The position numbers were made by a program, and so were the translations under genes. From Aeromonas hydrophila subsp. hydrophila ATCC 7966 (GTDB lineage Bacteria > Pseudomonadota > Gammaproteobacteria > Enterobacterales > Aeromonadaceae), in contig NC_008570.1 in the NCBI RefSeq assembly GCF_000014805.1, positions 4,143,501-4,207,500 on the forward strand: a DNA stretch of 64,000 nt, in the 5' to 3' direction. The stretch's first letter is position 1. Each line of letters begins with the position of its first letter. This document shows positions 56,279 through 64,000 of this stretch, one piece after another. The notes below the pieces were generated by a model. The model was given only the letters and a program-made list of their open reading frames with translations. It was not told where the DNA came from and searched no databases.

Positions 56279-56959
56279 ATGCCAGTAAATACTATTTTGG
56301 GGCTTTTTGCCAAGTCCCCCATCAAGCCGCTGCAGAAGCATATCGTCAAGGTTCACCAGTGCTCCCAGCAGTTGGTTCCCTTCTTTGATGCCGTTGCCGA
56401 AGACCGTTGGGAAGATGCCGAGAAGATCCGGCAGCAGATTGCCCAGCTGGAAAAAGAAGCGGACATCCTCAAGCGTGAAATCCGTCTGAAACTGCCTCGC
56501 GGCCTGTTCCTGCCGGTTGCCCGTACCGACCTGCTCGAACTGCTGACCCAGCAGGACAAGATTGCCAACCGTGCCAAGGATATTTCCGGCCGCATGCTTG
56601 GCCGCAAAATGGAATTCCCCTCCGAGATGCGTGCCGATTTCATGGCCTATCTCAAACGCTGTATCGATGCGACCGCCCAAGCCGAGAAAGCCATCGGAGA
56701 ACTCGATGAGCTGCTCGAAACCGGCTTTAAAGGACGTGAAGTTGAAATGGTTGCCGAGATGATCCACCAGCTGGATCTTATCGAGGACGATACTGACACC
56801 ATGCAGATCGGGCTGCGCCAACAGCTGCAAGCCGTTGAGCAGAAATACAATCCGATCGACGTTATGTTCCTCTACAAGATCCTCGAATGGGTAGGTGACC
56901 TGGCAGATCAGGCCGAGCGCGTTGGCGCCCGTCTGGAACTGATGCTGGCTCGTTCGTAA
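56279..56959 (+). CDS. DUF47/TIGR00153 PhoU-like protein
   Basis: The 226-residue helical protein, starting PVNTILGLFAKSPIKPLQKH, is of the YkaA/TIGR00153 family, with PhoU-like metal-binding pattern EKEADILKREIR and a late block LYKILEWVGDLADQAERVG. It is commonly paired with low-affinity phosphate transporters and may regulate them. It lies 23 bases before the Pit gene. Confidence 0.93.
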   Translation: MPVNTILGLFAKSPIKPLQKHIVKVHQCSQQLVPFFDAVAEDRWEDAEKIRQQIAQLEKEADILKREIRLKLPRGLFLPVARTDLLELLTQQDKIANRAKDISGRMLGRKMEFPSEMRADFMAYLKRCIDATAQAEKAIGELDELLETGFKGREVEMVAEMIHQLDLIEDDTDTMQIGLRQQLQAVEQKYNPIDVMFLYKILEWVGDLADQAERVGARLELMLARS

Positions 56960-56982
56960 TCGACTGACTGGGTAAACACTGA

Positions 56983-58248
56983 ATGGACATTATCGCGAAT
57001 TACGGCACCACCCTGGTGCTCGTGGCGGCCTTGTTCGGCTTTTTGATGGCCTGGGGTATCGGCGCGAATGACGTCGCCAACGCCATGGGCACGTCGGTCG
57101 GCACCAAATCCCTGACCATCCGTCAGGCCATCATCATCGCCATGATCTTCGAGTTTGCCGGTGCCTATCTGGCAGGCGGCGAAGTGACCGCTACCATCCG
57201 CAACGGCATCATCGACAGCAACGCCTTTGCCGATACGCCGGATCTGCTGGTGCTCGGCATGATAGCCTCCCTGCTGGCTGCGGGCGCCTGGTTGATCCTG
57301 GCCTCCTACTTCGGCTGGCCCGTCTCCACCACCCACTCCATCATCGGTGCCATCGTCGGTTTCGCCGTGGTGAGCATTGGCCCGGAAGCGGTGCAGTGGA
57401 GCAAGTTCGGCGGCATCGTCGGCTCCTGGGTAGTCACTCCGGCCATCTCGGGCGTCATCGCCTACTTCATGTTCATCAGCGTGCAGAAGCTCATCTTCAA
57501 CACCGATGATCCCCTCAACAACGCCAAGCGCTACGTGCCCTTCTACATGTTCCTGACCGCGCTGGTGATCTGCCTGGTGACCATCAAGAAGGGACTGACC
57601 CACGTCGGTCTGCACCTGACCGACGGCGAGGGCATCCTGCTCTCCATCGCCATCTCCATCGCGGTGGCGTTTGCCGGCTGGCTCTACATTCGTGGCCAGC
57701 AATACAACCCGCAGGATGACAGCAAGATGCACTTCGCCAACGTGGAGAAGGTGTTCGGCATCCTGATGATCATCACCGCCTGTGCCATGGCTTTCGCCCA
57801 CGGCTCCAACGACGTGGCCAACGCCATAGGTCCGCTCTCCGCGGTCGCCTCCATCGTGGCCGCCGGCGGCGAGATCGGCGGCAACTCCCACATCGCCTGG
57901 TGGATCCTGCCGCTCGGCGGCATCGGCATCGTCATCGGTCTGGCCACCATGGGCGAGAAGGTGATGGCCACCGTCGGTACCGGCATCACTCACCTGACCC
58001 CGAGCCGCGGCTTCGCCGCCCAGCTGGCCACCGCCGCCACCGTGGTGATCGCCTCCGGCACCGGTCTGCCCATCTCCACCACCCAGACCCTGGTCGGTGC
58101 GGTCATGGGCGTGGGTCTGGCGCGCGGCATCGCGGCGCTGAACCTGGGTGTGCTGCGCAACATCGTGGTCTCCTGGGTCATCACCCTGCCGGCGGGCGCC
58201 ATCCTGGCCATCGCCATCTTCTACGTGCTGCAGATCTGCTTCTCCTGA
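56983..58248 (+). CDS. Inorganic phosphate transporter, Pit family
   Basis: The 421-residue inner-membrane protein imports metal-phosphate. The two inverted halves carry the family signatures GANDVANAMGTSVG near residue 26 and GSNDVANAIGPLSA near residue 270. About ten membrane segments are predicted. With the DUF47 protein upstream it forms a two-gene unit. Confidence 0.95.
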   Translation: MDIIANYGTTLVLVAALFGFLMAWGIGANDVANAMGTSVGTKSLTIRQAIIIAMIFEFAGAYLAGGEVTATIRNGIIDSNAFADTPDLLVLGMIASLLAAGAWLILASYFGWPVSTTHSIIGAIVGFAVVSIGPEAVQWSKFGGIVGSWVVTPAISGVIAYFMFISVQKLIFNTDDPLNNAKRYVPFYMFLTALVICLVTIKKGLTHVGLHLTDGEGILLSIAISIAVAFAGWLYIRGQQYNPQDDSKMHFANVEKVFGILMIITACAMAFAHGSNDVANAIGPLSAVASIVAAGGEIGGNSHIAWWILPLGGIGIVIGLATMGEKVMATVGTGITHLTPSRGFAAQLATAATVVIASGTGLPISTTQTLVGAVMGVGLARGIAALNLGVLRNIVVSWVITLPAGAILAIAIFYVLQICFS

Positions 58249-58262
58249 GGCGCGCTGCAGTG

Positions 58263-58294
58263 AAAAGCCCGGGTCATTGACCCGGGCTTTTTTT
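58263..58294 (+). terminator. Terminator after the Pit gene
   Basis: Stem AGCCCGGGTC / GACCCGGGCT with loop ATT, then TTTTTTT. Confidence 0.93.
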
Positions 58295-58395
58295 ATCTCG
58301 GCGCGCTCATCCACCCCTTGGGGACGCGAGCAACTTGCATCACCCGCCCCACAGGCGCAGACTGTTTGGCCTTGTTTCGACTCAAGGCACCCATC

Positions 58396-58857
58396 ATGAC
58401 GCCAGCCATCAACCTGCTGAAGAAGCTCAAGATCCCCCACAAGCTCTACCCCTACGAGTGCGAAGCCCACGACGACTTCGGCAAGCATGCCGCGACCCAG
58501 CTCGGCCTGCCGGAAGCTCAGGTGTTCAAGACCCTGATCGCCCATCACGACAAGCAGGCGGTGGTGGCCATCGTCCCCTCGTCCGGCCTGTGCAGCCTCA
58601 AGCAGCTGGCCAAGGCCACCGGCCTCAAGAAGGTGGAGATGATGAAGCCGGCAGAGGCGGAGAAGCTGACCGGCTACAAGGTCGGTGGCATCAGTCCGCT
58701 GGCCCAGAAGAAGCTCTTGCCCACCGTGCTCGACGACTCGGCCATGCAGTTTGACGAGATTCTGGTGAGCGGTGGCAAGCGCGGCCTCTCGGTGGGGGTG
58801 GCGCCTGCTGACATGCTGCGCCTGATGCAGTGGATCGCCGCCCCCATCGGGGAATAA
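58396..58857 (+). CDS. ybaK: Cys-tRNA(Pro) deacylase YbaK
   Basis: YbaK clears Cys mis-attached to tRNA-Pro. The 153-residue protein has the EbsC/YbaK fold: QVFKTLIAHHDKQAVVAIVP with the key Lys, GGISPLAQKK and SGGKRGLSVGVAPADM. It is a separate gene; the length (E. coli 159) is complete. Confidence 0.94.
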   Translation: MTPAINLLKKLKIPHKLYPYECEAHDDFGKHAATQLGLPEAQVFKTLIAHHDKQAVVAIVPSSGLCSLKQLAKATGLKKVEMMKPAEAEKLTGYKVGGISPLAQKKLLPTVLDDSAMQFDEILVSGGKRGLSVGVAPADMLRLMQWIAAPIGE

Positions 58858-58896
58858 AGGCGTGAGCGGGCCTGCTACTGTGCAGGCCAGCCTCGT

Positions 58897-60159
58897 TTAC
58901 GGGAGCATGTCCAGTGCGCGGCGGCCATGGTCGTTCAGATCGGCCAGGGTGAAGCGCCCCTGCCAGTCGGCCTCGTAATCCTCGCGGGGGAAGTCGCCAG
59001 GCGAAGCACCCTGCTCCAGCGCCTGCCGCACCAGGCGGGCATAGGCCATGTTCTTCTCGCAACGGGGCGCCGCCGGAATATACATGACGTTGCCCCACCC
59101 CTGCTGCTGCTCCACCGGCGCCACGCCGTGGATCAGGTCGCAGTGCCACCAGACCGAGTCCCCTGCGGTCACCGCCGGGATCGAGCTCATCGCCCGCAGC
59201 AACAGCGGGTGCCAGGTCTCGGAGACCGGCAGCACCTTGCCCGGCGCGACACCACACAACTCATCCTCCGGCACGTCCGGCTGCAGCGGCCGCAGCAGCA
59301 CATAGGCCATCGCCTCTGGGATCGGCACCACGTGCAGCAATCCCTGCCCCGGCAACATGTCGGAGAGCGCCGTCCACCCCTGGAAGGTACGAAATACCGA
59401 GCACTTGGTGGTGTTCTCCACACTGTACTCCTCGACCTCGGTGCGATGGGCCGCATCCCAGGGATCGTAGGCGGCTATGTCCCCCCGAAAAATCGACGCA
59501 AACACCTGCTGGTAGGCCGGCAGCAACCAGCGCTCGAGGGCCCCCGAGTCGGTATGGGCACCCAGCCCGCGAGAACAGGTGCCGGGCGGACGGCGGCGAA
59601 TGCGATCGGGATAGATGATGCTCACGTCCGGGTCGAACCAGGGTGTCCCATCCGGCCGCTCGAACTGCCACAGACGGTTCAGGAACGACTGCACGGTTGC
59701 CATCTCGTCGCTCTGGCGCGCCTCCATCTGGGCCCGTGACCAGTAGATGGGATAGATCTCGGGGCGCGATGCGGCAAGGGAGCCGAAGAAACTGTCGCCG
59801 GGACCGCGATACAGCTCATCAAAACGGTTGAGATCCAGGTAGTCGAGCATGTCGCGATCCCAGGCCAGCGCCCGTTCGCGAGCAAAGTGCCCGCGGATCA
59901 CCAGGCAGCCGCGCCGCCGTATGGCTGCACGCTCGGCCTCGCTCACCTGGCCCGCCGCCAGCGCTCGGTAATCCAGCTCTGGCCACACCGGCTCACCACG
60001 GGCTCGCAACGCTTCCACCTCGGCCACCCGCGCCTCGATGCGGCGGCTGACCTCGGCAAAGACCGCCTCCACGTCGCCGAGTTGGGCGCGCAGGGCTTGT
60101 TTCATCTGACGGATGGCCGCCTTGTGATCGGCGGGCAACTGGGTATGAGTGACGCTCAT
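58897..60159 (-). CDS. DUF1479 protein, YbiU family (2OG-Fe oxygenase-like)
   Basis: The 420-residue protein matches YbiU in length. It has the metal motif GAHTDSGALERW (HxD near residue 195) and a distal His in WWHCDLIHGV, as in Fe(II)/2-oxoglutarate oxygenases. Substrate unknown. AGGAGG precedes ATG 60159. It stands alone. Confidence 0.92.
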   Translation of the reverse strand: MSVTHTQLPADHKAAIRQMKQALRAQLGDVEAVFAEVSRRIEARVAEVEALRARGEPVWPELDYRALAAGQVSEAERAAIRRRGCLVIRGHFARERALAWDRDMLDYLDLNRFDELYRGPGDSFFGSLAASRPEIYPIYWSRAQMEARQSDEMATVQSFLNRLWQFERPDGTPWFDPDVSIIYPDRIRRRPPGTCSRGLGAHTDSGALERWLLPAYQQVFASIFRGDIAAYDPWDAAHRTEVEEYSVENTTKCSVFRTFQGWTALSDMLPGQGLLHVVPIPEAMAYVLLRPLQPDVPEDELCGVAPGKVLPVSETWHPLLLRAMSSIPAVTAGDSVWWHCDLIHGVAPVEQQQGWGNVMYIPAAPRCEKNMAYARLVRQALEQGASPGDFPREDYEADWQGRFTLADLNDHGRRALDMLP

Positions 60160-60383
60160 CTTGCCTCCTGGATAATGGACGAAAGCCAGCAAGCAGCTTT
60201 CGTTCGAAATAACATTCAATTTCAAAAACAAGATACATTAAAGAAATGTTAATACAATCCTCTCCGCACCCGGGCAGTGAAGACGCAGCGAAGAAGCAGT
60301 GCAGAGAGAGAAGCGAAGGGAGATCAGCAGCGAGCAGACAAGACGGCAAAAGCAACAGGGCGGCCATGGCCGCCCTGGTTTAT

Positions 60384-61106
60384 TCAAGCGCCGCGCAAGG
60401 CGGCCGTGAGGGTCGAGAGGCGCAGGCGCTGGTGCCCCTGTGCATCGAAGTTGTCAGGCGCCAGCCAGCGCGCAAAGCAGGCCTGCAGCGCCGGAAACTC
60501 GCTGTCGATCACCGAGAACCAGGCGGTATCGCGCGTGCGCCCCTTGTCCACCCGGCTCTGGCGAAAGGTCCCCTCGTAGCTGAAACCAAGGCGCAGCGCC
60601 GCCTGCCAGGAGGGCTGGTTGAAGGCATTGCACTTCCATTCGTAACGCCGATAGCCGAGGGCAAAAGCATTGGCCATCATCAGCGCCATCGCCGCCGTCG
60701 CCAACCGCGAGCGCTGCAAGGCGGGGGAAAAGTGCAGCCAGCCCACCTCGATGCTGCCAGCCAGGGGGTCGATGCGCAGGTAGCTGGCCAGCCCCAGCGG
60801 CTGTTCACCATGCTCGTCGAAGATGGTGTAGAACTGGGGGTCGCTCTTGGCGGCGCACTCTCGCAGCCAGACCAGCATGTCAGCCTCTGTTGCGTAAGGG
60901 CCTGTGGTCAGGTAGGTCCACATGGCCCCGCTGTCGGCGCTGAAGGCCTGCCACAGGCCGGGGCCATGACGCTCAGGATCCAGCGGCGCCAGCCGGCAAC
61001 CCCAGCCGTTGAGGGGGCGACGGGGCGGGAACTCGGCGCCCCGCCAGTCGGGCAGCGGCGCACCGACCGGCTGGCCGAACTCGTTCAGATGGATGTCAGC
61101 AGCCAC
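60384..61106 (-). CDS. GNAT-family acetyltransferase (RimJ/RimL-like)
   Basis: The 240-residue protein has the GNAT fold: a substrate region (WTYLTTGPYATEADMLVWL), LGLASYLRIDPLAGSIEVGW and SRLATAAMALMMANAFALGY, which fits the acetyl-CoA loop, and WKCNAFNQPSWQAALRLGF. The substrate is unknown. GTG 61106 has GGGAGGG upstream and overlaps the end of the rhodanese gene by 11 bases. An in-frame start further upstream would enter the rhodanese gene even more. Confidence 0.9.
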   Translation of the reverse strand: MAADIHLNEFGQPVGAPLPDWRGAEFPPRRPLNGWGCRLAPLDPERHGPGLWQAFSADSGAMWTYLTTGPYATEADMLVWLRECAAKSDPQFYTIFDEHGEQPLGLASYLRIDPLAGSIEVGWLHFSPALQRSRLATAAMALMMANAFALGYRRYEWKCNAFNQPSWQAALRLGFSYEGTFRQSRVDKGRTRDTAWFSVIDSEFPALQACFARWLAPDNFDAQGHQRLRLSTLTAALRGA

Positions 61107-61533
61107 AGGCAATCCCTCCCGTTTGCAGGACGCCCGGTTCGCTACCGGTGGCGACGGCAAAGCCGTCCTGCCGCCACCAGTGCAGACCGCCGATCAGCTC
61201 CTTGACCTGAAAACCGAGCGCCGCCAGCTTGCAGGCACCCCGGGTCGAGCCGTTGCAGCCGATGCCGTCGCAATAGCAGACATAGACCTTGTCCCGCGCC
61301 AGCGCGGCCGTAGTGGCCGGGTTCATGGTGGCGTGGGGAAAGCTGATGGCACCGGGGATGTGTCCCTCGGCATAGTGACCGGCGGAGCGGGTGTCGATGA
61401 CGACGATCCGCTCTTCGCCGGCCAGCAGATCGGCGGCCAGATCCGCCGGATCGGTGCGAAAGGCCAGCTGGGCCTCGAAGAAGAGGCGGGCTTGTTCGGC
61501 ACTGGCCCACCCGCTGCTCAATACATGACTCAT
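61096..61533 (-). CDS. Rhodanese-domain protein
   Basis: The 145-residue single-domain sulfurtransferase has VIDTRSAGHYAEGHIPGAIS and the active loop YCDGIGCNGSTRGA with Cys near residue 88. A second Cys in the loop (C93) is unusual and could be redox-active. AAGGAG lies seven bases before ATG 61533. It lies 17 bases downstream of osmC. Confidence 0.92.
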   Translation of the reverse strand: MSHVLSSGWASAEQARLFFEAQLAFRTDPADLAADLLAGEERIVVIDTRSAGHYAEGHIPGAISFPHATMNPATTAALARDKVYVCYCDGIGCNGSTRGACKLAALGFQVKELIGGLHWWRQDGFAVATGSEPGVLQTGGIACGC

Positions 61534-61550
61534 AGTGACGCTCCTTGTAC

Positions 61551-62018
61551 TCAAACCCGGATCCGGGTGGTGATGTCGGTGGTGACCGAGTTGGCGATGA
61601 AACACTCCTCGTGTGCCTGGTGGTGCAACTGCTCGAGCGCGGCCAGATCCGGCTGACGTTCACCGCCGAACTGCACCAGCGGCTGCAAGGTGACCCGGGT
61701 GATGGCCTGACGACCACGGGCATTGGCTTCCATGATGCCCACCGCCTCGTCCCGGTAGCTCTCCACCAGGTAGCCCGCCCTGGCCGCCAGCCAGAGGAAG
61801 GTGAGCATGTGGCAGCTGGAGATCGCCGCGACGAAGGCCTCTTCCGGGTCGACGTTTTCAGCCACCGACCAGGGCAGCGGCACCACGTGGGGAGACGAGG
61901 AGGCGGGCACCCTGACGCCGCCGTCGAACTCCCACCAGTGGGCCCGGCTGTAACCTTGATCGACGAAGGGCTCGCTGGCCCCGCGCTGCCAGCTGATGGT
62001 GGCGCTGTACTCCGACAT
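61551..62018 (-). CDS. OsmC/Ohr-family protein
   Basis: The 155-residue protein of the OsmC family reduces organic peroxides through two cysteines: one in AAISSCHMLTFLW, the other in HEECFIANSVTTD. AAAGGAG precedes the ATG at 62018; an upstream extension is rejected. It is the first gene of the osmC-rhodanese-GNAT unit, divergent from a MocR regulator. Confidence 0.92.
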   Translation of the reverse strand: MSEYSATISWQRGASEPFVDQGYSRAHWWEFDGGVRVPASSSPHVVPLPWSVAENVDPEEAFVAAISSCHMLTFLWLAARAGYLVESYRDEAVGIMEANARGRQAITRVTLQPLVQFGGERQPDLAALEQLHHQAHEECFIANSVTTDITTRIRV

Positions 62019-62097
62019 GCAGACTCCTTTCATTGCCAATAGTTGTGAATCCCGAACCTTGAGCCTCAATGTAGCGACATAATGGCCTTGCCACGCC

Positions 62098-62128
62098 GAC
62101 CAATTTTGCCAATATGAGCAGACCAATT
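62098..62128. promoter_or_regulatory. Direct repeat, candidate MocR operator
   Basis: GACCAATT occurs at 62098-62105 and 62121-62128, a 23-base period, between the divergent MocR and osmC genes. MocR regulators often bind direct repeats about two helical turns apart. Confidence 0.45.
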
Positions 62129-62146
62129 AGCGCCCGGGAGATCCCC

Positions 62147-63583
62147 ATGCCTGCCCTGCCCACCCTGTTTGCCACCCAGCAAGCCAGCGATCTGCCGCTG
62201 CACGAACAGCTGGTCCGCACCCTGCGCTCGGCCATGCTGGCCGGCCACCTGCCCCAGCACAGCCGGCTGCCCGCCAGCCGCATGCTGGCCGCCGATCTGG
62301 GGGTCTCCCGCAGCACGGTGGAGCTGGCCTATGGCCGGCTGGAGGCAGAGGGCTATCTGGTGCGCAAGGTGGGGGCCGGCAGCTTCGTGGCACTGGCCGC
62401 GGTCTCCCCGACTCCGCGCCCGCCCCAGTCGGCGGCCGGTCTGTCGCGCCGAGGCCAGGAGATGGCCGACAGCGGTGCCTGTCACGACGTGCCCGAGGTG
62501 GGTCGCTCCTTTGCCTCCAGCCAGCCGGATCCCCGCCTCTTCCCGCAGGCCCTGTGGGGCCGGTTGATGCAGCAGCAGTGGCGCCGGCACGCCGGCGACT
62601 GGATGAATTACGGGGAGCCGCAGGGGCTGGAGGCGCTGCGCAGCGCCATCAGCAGCTATCTGGTGCAGTCGCGCGGCGTGGTATGCGAGCCGGACCAGCT
62701 CCTGATCCTCACCAGCTCCCAGCAGGGGATCCTGCTGGCGACCCAGCTGCTGATCGATGCCGGCGATACCGTCTGGGTGGAGGATCCCGGCTACCCCGGG
62801 GCCCGCACCGCCATGGAGAGTGCCGGCGCCCGGGTGCACCCGGTGCCGGTGGATGAAGAGGGGCTCAACCCGCAGGGGGAACACCCGGCGCCACGGCTCA
62901 TCTACACCACGCCCGCCCACCAGTATCCACTCGGCGTGCCCATGAGCCTGCCGCGGCGGATGGCGCTGCTGGCCGAGGCCGAGCGGCACGGCGCCTGGAT
63001 CCTGGAAGACGACTACGACGGCGAGTACCAGTACGATCAACGGCCGCTCCCCGCCCTGCAGGGGCTGGATGGTCAGGGACGGGTGCTCTACGTGGGCACC
63101 TTCAGCAAGGTGTTGTTCGGCTCGCTGCGCCTCGCCTACCTGGTGCTGCCCAGGCCGTTGATGGAGTCCTTCTGTCGGGCCAGGGCCGCGGTCGACGGCC
63201 ACAGCAACCAGCTGCTGCAGGCGGTGACCGCCGACTTCATCCGCGCCGGCCACTTCGCCACCCACCTGCGCCAGAGCCGGCTGGTCTACCAGAGCCGCCG
63301 CGACCTGCTGCTGGCCGAGCTGGCCAGCCACTGCCCCGCCCTCACCCCCATTCACAGCGGGGCCGGCCTGCAGTGCGCCGTGCTGCTGCCCCCCGGCGGC
63401 GAGGCGCGCTGGACAGAGGCCGCCAACGCACAGGGGCTGGGGCTGCGCCCCCTCGGCCAGTTCTACCTGGGCCCACCGACGCAGGAGGGGTGGCTGCTCG
63501 GCTTTGCCTCCCTCGACAACCAGGCCCTGCGCCGTCTCTGCCGCCAGCTGGGCAGCCTGCTGGCTACCCGCTCTACCCGCTGA
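62147..63583 (+). CDS. MocR/PdxR-type regulator (GntR domain plus aminotransferase fold)
   Basis: The 478-residue protein joins an N-terminal GntR winged helix (about residues 10-80, LPLHEQLVRTLRSAMLAGHL, then LGVSRSTVELAYGRLEAEG) to an aminotransferase-like domain. PLP-binding residues are visible: NYGEPQGLEALR, GYPGARTAM, the Asp/Tyr in EDDYDGEYQYD, and the Lys in TFSKVLFGSLRLAY. It senses PLP or a PLP adduct. ATG 62147 has GGGAG upstream; 62114 is possible. Divergent from osmC, which it may control. Confidence 0.92.
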   Translation: MPALPTLFATQQASDLPLHEQLVRTLRSAMLAGHLPQHSRLPASRMLAADLGVSRSTVELAYGRLEAEGYLVRKVGAGSFVALAAVSPTPRPPQSAAGLSRRGQEMADSGACHDVPEVGRSFASSQPDPRLFPQALWGRLMQQQWRRHAGDWMNYGEPQGLEALRSAISSYLVQSRGVVCEPDQLLILTSSQQGILLATQLLIDAGDTVWVEDPGYPGARTAMESAGARVHPVPVDEEGLNPQGEHPAPRLIYTTPAHQYPLGVPMSLPRRMALLAEAERHGAWILEDDYDGEYQYDQRPLPALQGLDGQGRVLYVGTFSKVLFGSLRLAYLVLPRPLMESFCRARAAVDGHSNQLLQAVTADFIRAGHFATHLRQSRLVYQSRRDLLLAELASHCPALTPIHSGAGLQCAVLLPPGGEARWTEAANAQGLGLRPLGQFYLGPPTQEGWLLGFASLDNQALRRLCRQLGSLLATRSTR

Positions 63584-63598
63584 AGGCAGCCCGCCCGC

Positions 63599-64000
63599 TC
63601 AGCCTTGGGGGCCGGTTTGCCCCTGCTCGCGGCAGAGCGCCAGCCAGGCCTCGGCGGTGCGGGAGAGGTAGCGCTCGCTCGGCCAGATCACCCCGAGCCG
63701 CCAGCTCAGCTCGGGCACCAGCGGCCGCAACACCAGTCCGTCCGGCGCCAGCCGCCGGCAGATGGGCTCGGGCAAAAAGGCGACCCCCATGCCGCTGCGC
63801 ACCATGGCGGTGAGAAAGTCCCACTGGCTGCTGCGCGCCGCCACCTGGGGCTCGAAGCCGGCCACTCGGCACGCCTGCTCCAGCCGCTCGCTCAGGGTGA
63901 AGGCCTGGGTGTAGAGCAAGAAGGGCTCGTCGCAGAGCGCCTCCAGCCGGATTTCAGGGCAGTCGCGCCAGCGCGGCAGGTCGGGCAGCACCACCTGGAT
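63599..64000 (-). CDS. LysR-type regulator, effector-domain part (cut by window edge)
   Basis: The C-terminal 133 residues of a LysR regulator: the frame is open to the window edge, with DEPFLLYTQAFTLSERLEQA, then FLTAMVRSGMGVAFLPEPIC, typical of the effector domain. The helix-turn-helix and start lie outside. It converges on the MocR gene. Confidence 0.85.
   Translation of the reverse strand: MQVVLPDLPRWRDCPEIRLEALCDEPFLLYTQAFTLSERLEQACRVAGFEPQVAARSSQWDFLTAMVRSGMGVAFLPEPICRRLAPDGLVLRPLVPELSWRLGVIWPSERYLSRTAEAWLALCREQGQTGPQG

Noticed and set aside
56908..58548. 546-codon ORF antisense to the Pit gene
   Set aside because: Asp/Gly/His-rich shadow of the transporter gene; no coding signs of its own.
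1..64000. CRISPR array, tRNA or rRNA genes
   Set aside because: No regularly spaced repeats, no tRNA cloverleaf pattern and no rRNA sequence was recognised by reading; a tRNA scan would be decisive.

Overview
The window is a 64 kb piece of a GC-rich gammaproteobacterial chromosome. Gene content, protein likeness to E. coli and gene order (recA-recX, divergent pncC/mutS, parC-parE, yqiA-cpdA-yqiB-nudF-tolC, znuA/znuCB) point to Aeromonas or a close relative. That assignment is inference from family knowledge, not from a search. No rRNA, tRNA, CRISPR array, insertion sequence or prophage was recognised. Both ends cut genes: an aspartate kinase on the left and a LysR regulator on the right.

Layout. 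0-8.6 kb: lysC(partial)-alaS and recA-recX on the minus strand, with a LexA-controlled recA promoter, then pncC divergent from mutS. 8.7-13.2 kb: a BCCT osmolyte transporter with an unknown partner gene, a divergent MarR regulator, yjaG and a 2-hydroxyacid dehydrogenase. 13.3-20.4 kb: the murein endopeptidase mepM and the zinc importer znuA/znuCB. These genes are neighbours in many relatives but here are separated by a three-gene cassette: a LapD-like membrane receptor with a shrunken EAL-like end and no GGDEF domain, a TAXI-family binding protein, and a LapG-type protease. 20.5-25.2 kb: regulators, DMT exporters, a uracil-DNA glycosylase-like protein, a binding protein and a GIY-YIG protein. 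25.2-27.3 kb: a short phage-shock operon (pspA, mini-pspC, a small membrane protein) behind a sigma-54 promoter, then plsC. 27.5-31.4 kb: the scsABCD thiol-redox/copper-tolerance operon, with a duplicated scsC tail. 31.7-34.3 kb: a tight operon of a J-domain-only protein and three proteins I do not recognise. 35.2-38.8 kb: a more A+T-rich block (MFS transporter, LysR regulator, secreted alpha/beta hydrolase) next to parC. 38.8-51.7 kb: parC, parE, an AaeXAB/YdhIJK-type efflux operon, GFA and NUDIX proteins, yqiA, cpdA, yqiB, nudF and divergent tolC. 51.8-58.9 kb: hldE and lpxL (LPS synthesis), a TonB-domain lipoprotein, a shortened CYTH-CHAD protein, a DUF47/Pit phosphate pair and ybaK. 58.9-64 kb: a DUF1479 oxygenase-like protein, an osmC-rhodanese-GNAT operon divergent from a MocR-type regulator, and the partial LysR gene.

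Most of the window is conserved core chromosome. The best candidates for something undescribed are the LapD-like/TAXI/LapG cassette (14.9-17.8 kb), which suggests surface-adhesin control by a periplasmic ligand, and the J-domain operon (31.7-34.3 kb), which looks like a dedicated Hsp70 co-chaperone with unknown clients or partners. Sequence scars are also visible: the scsC tail duplication with only silent differences, and a 103-bp tandem repeat that doubles a terminator and changes the end of the GIY-YIG protein.
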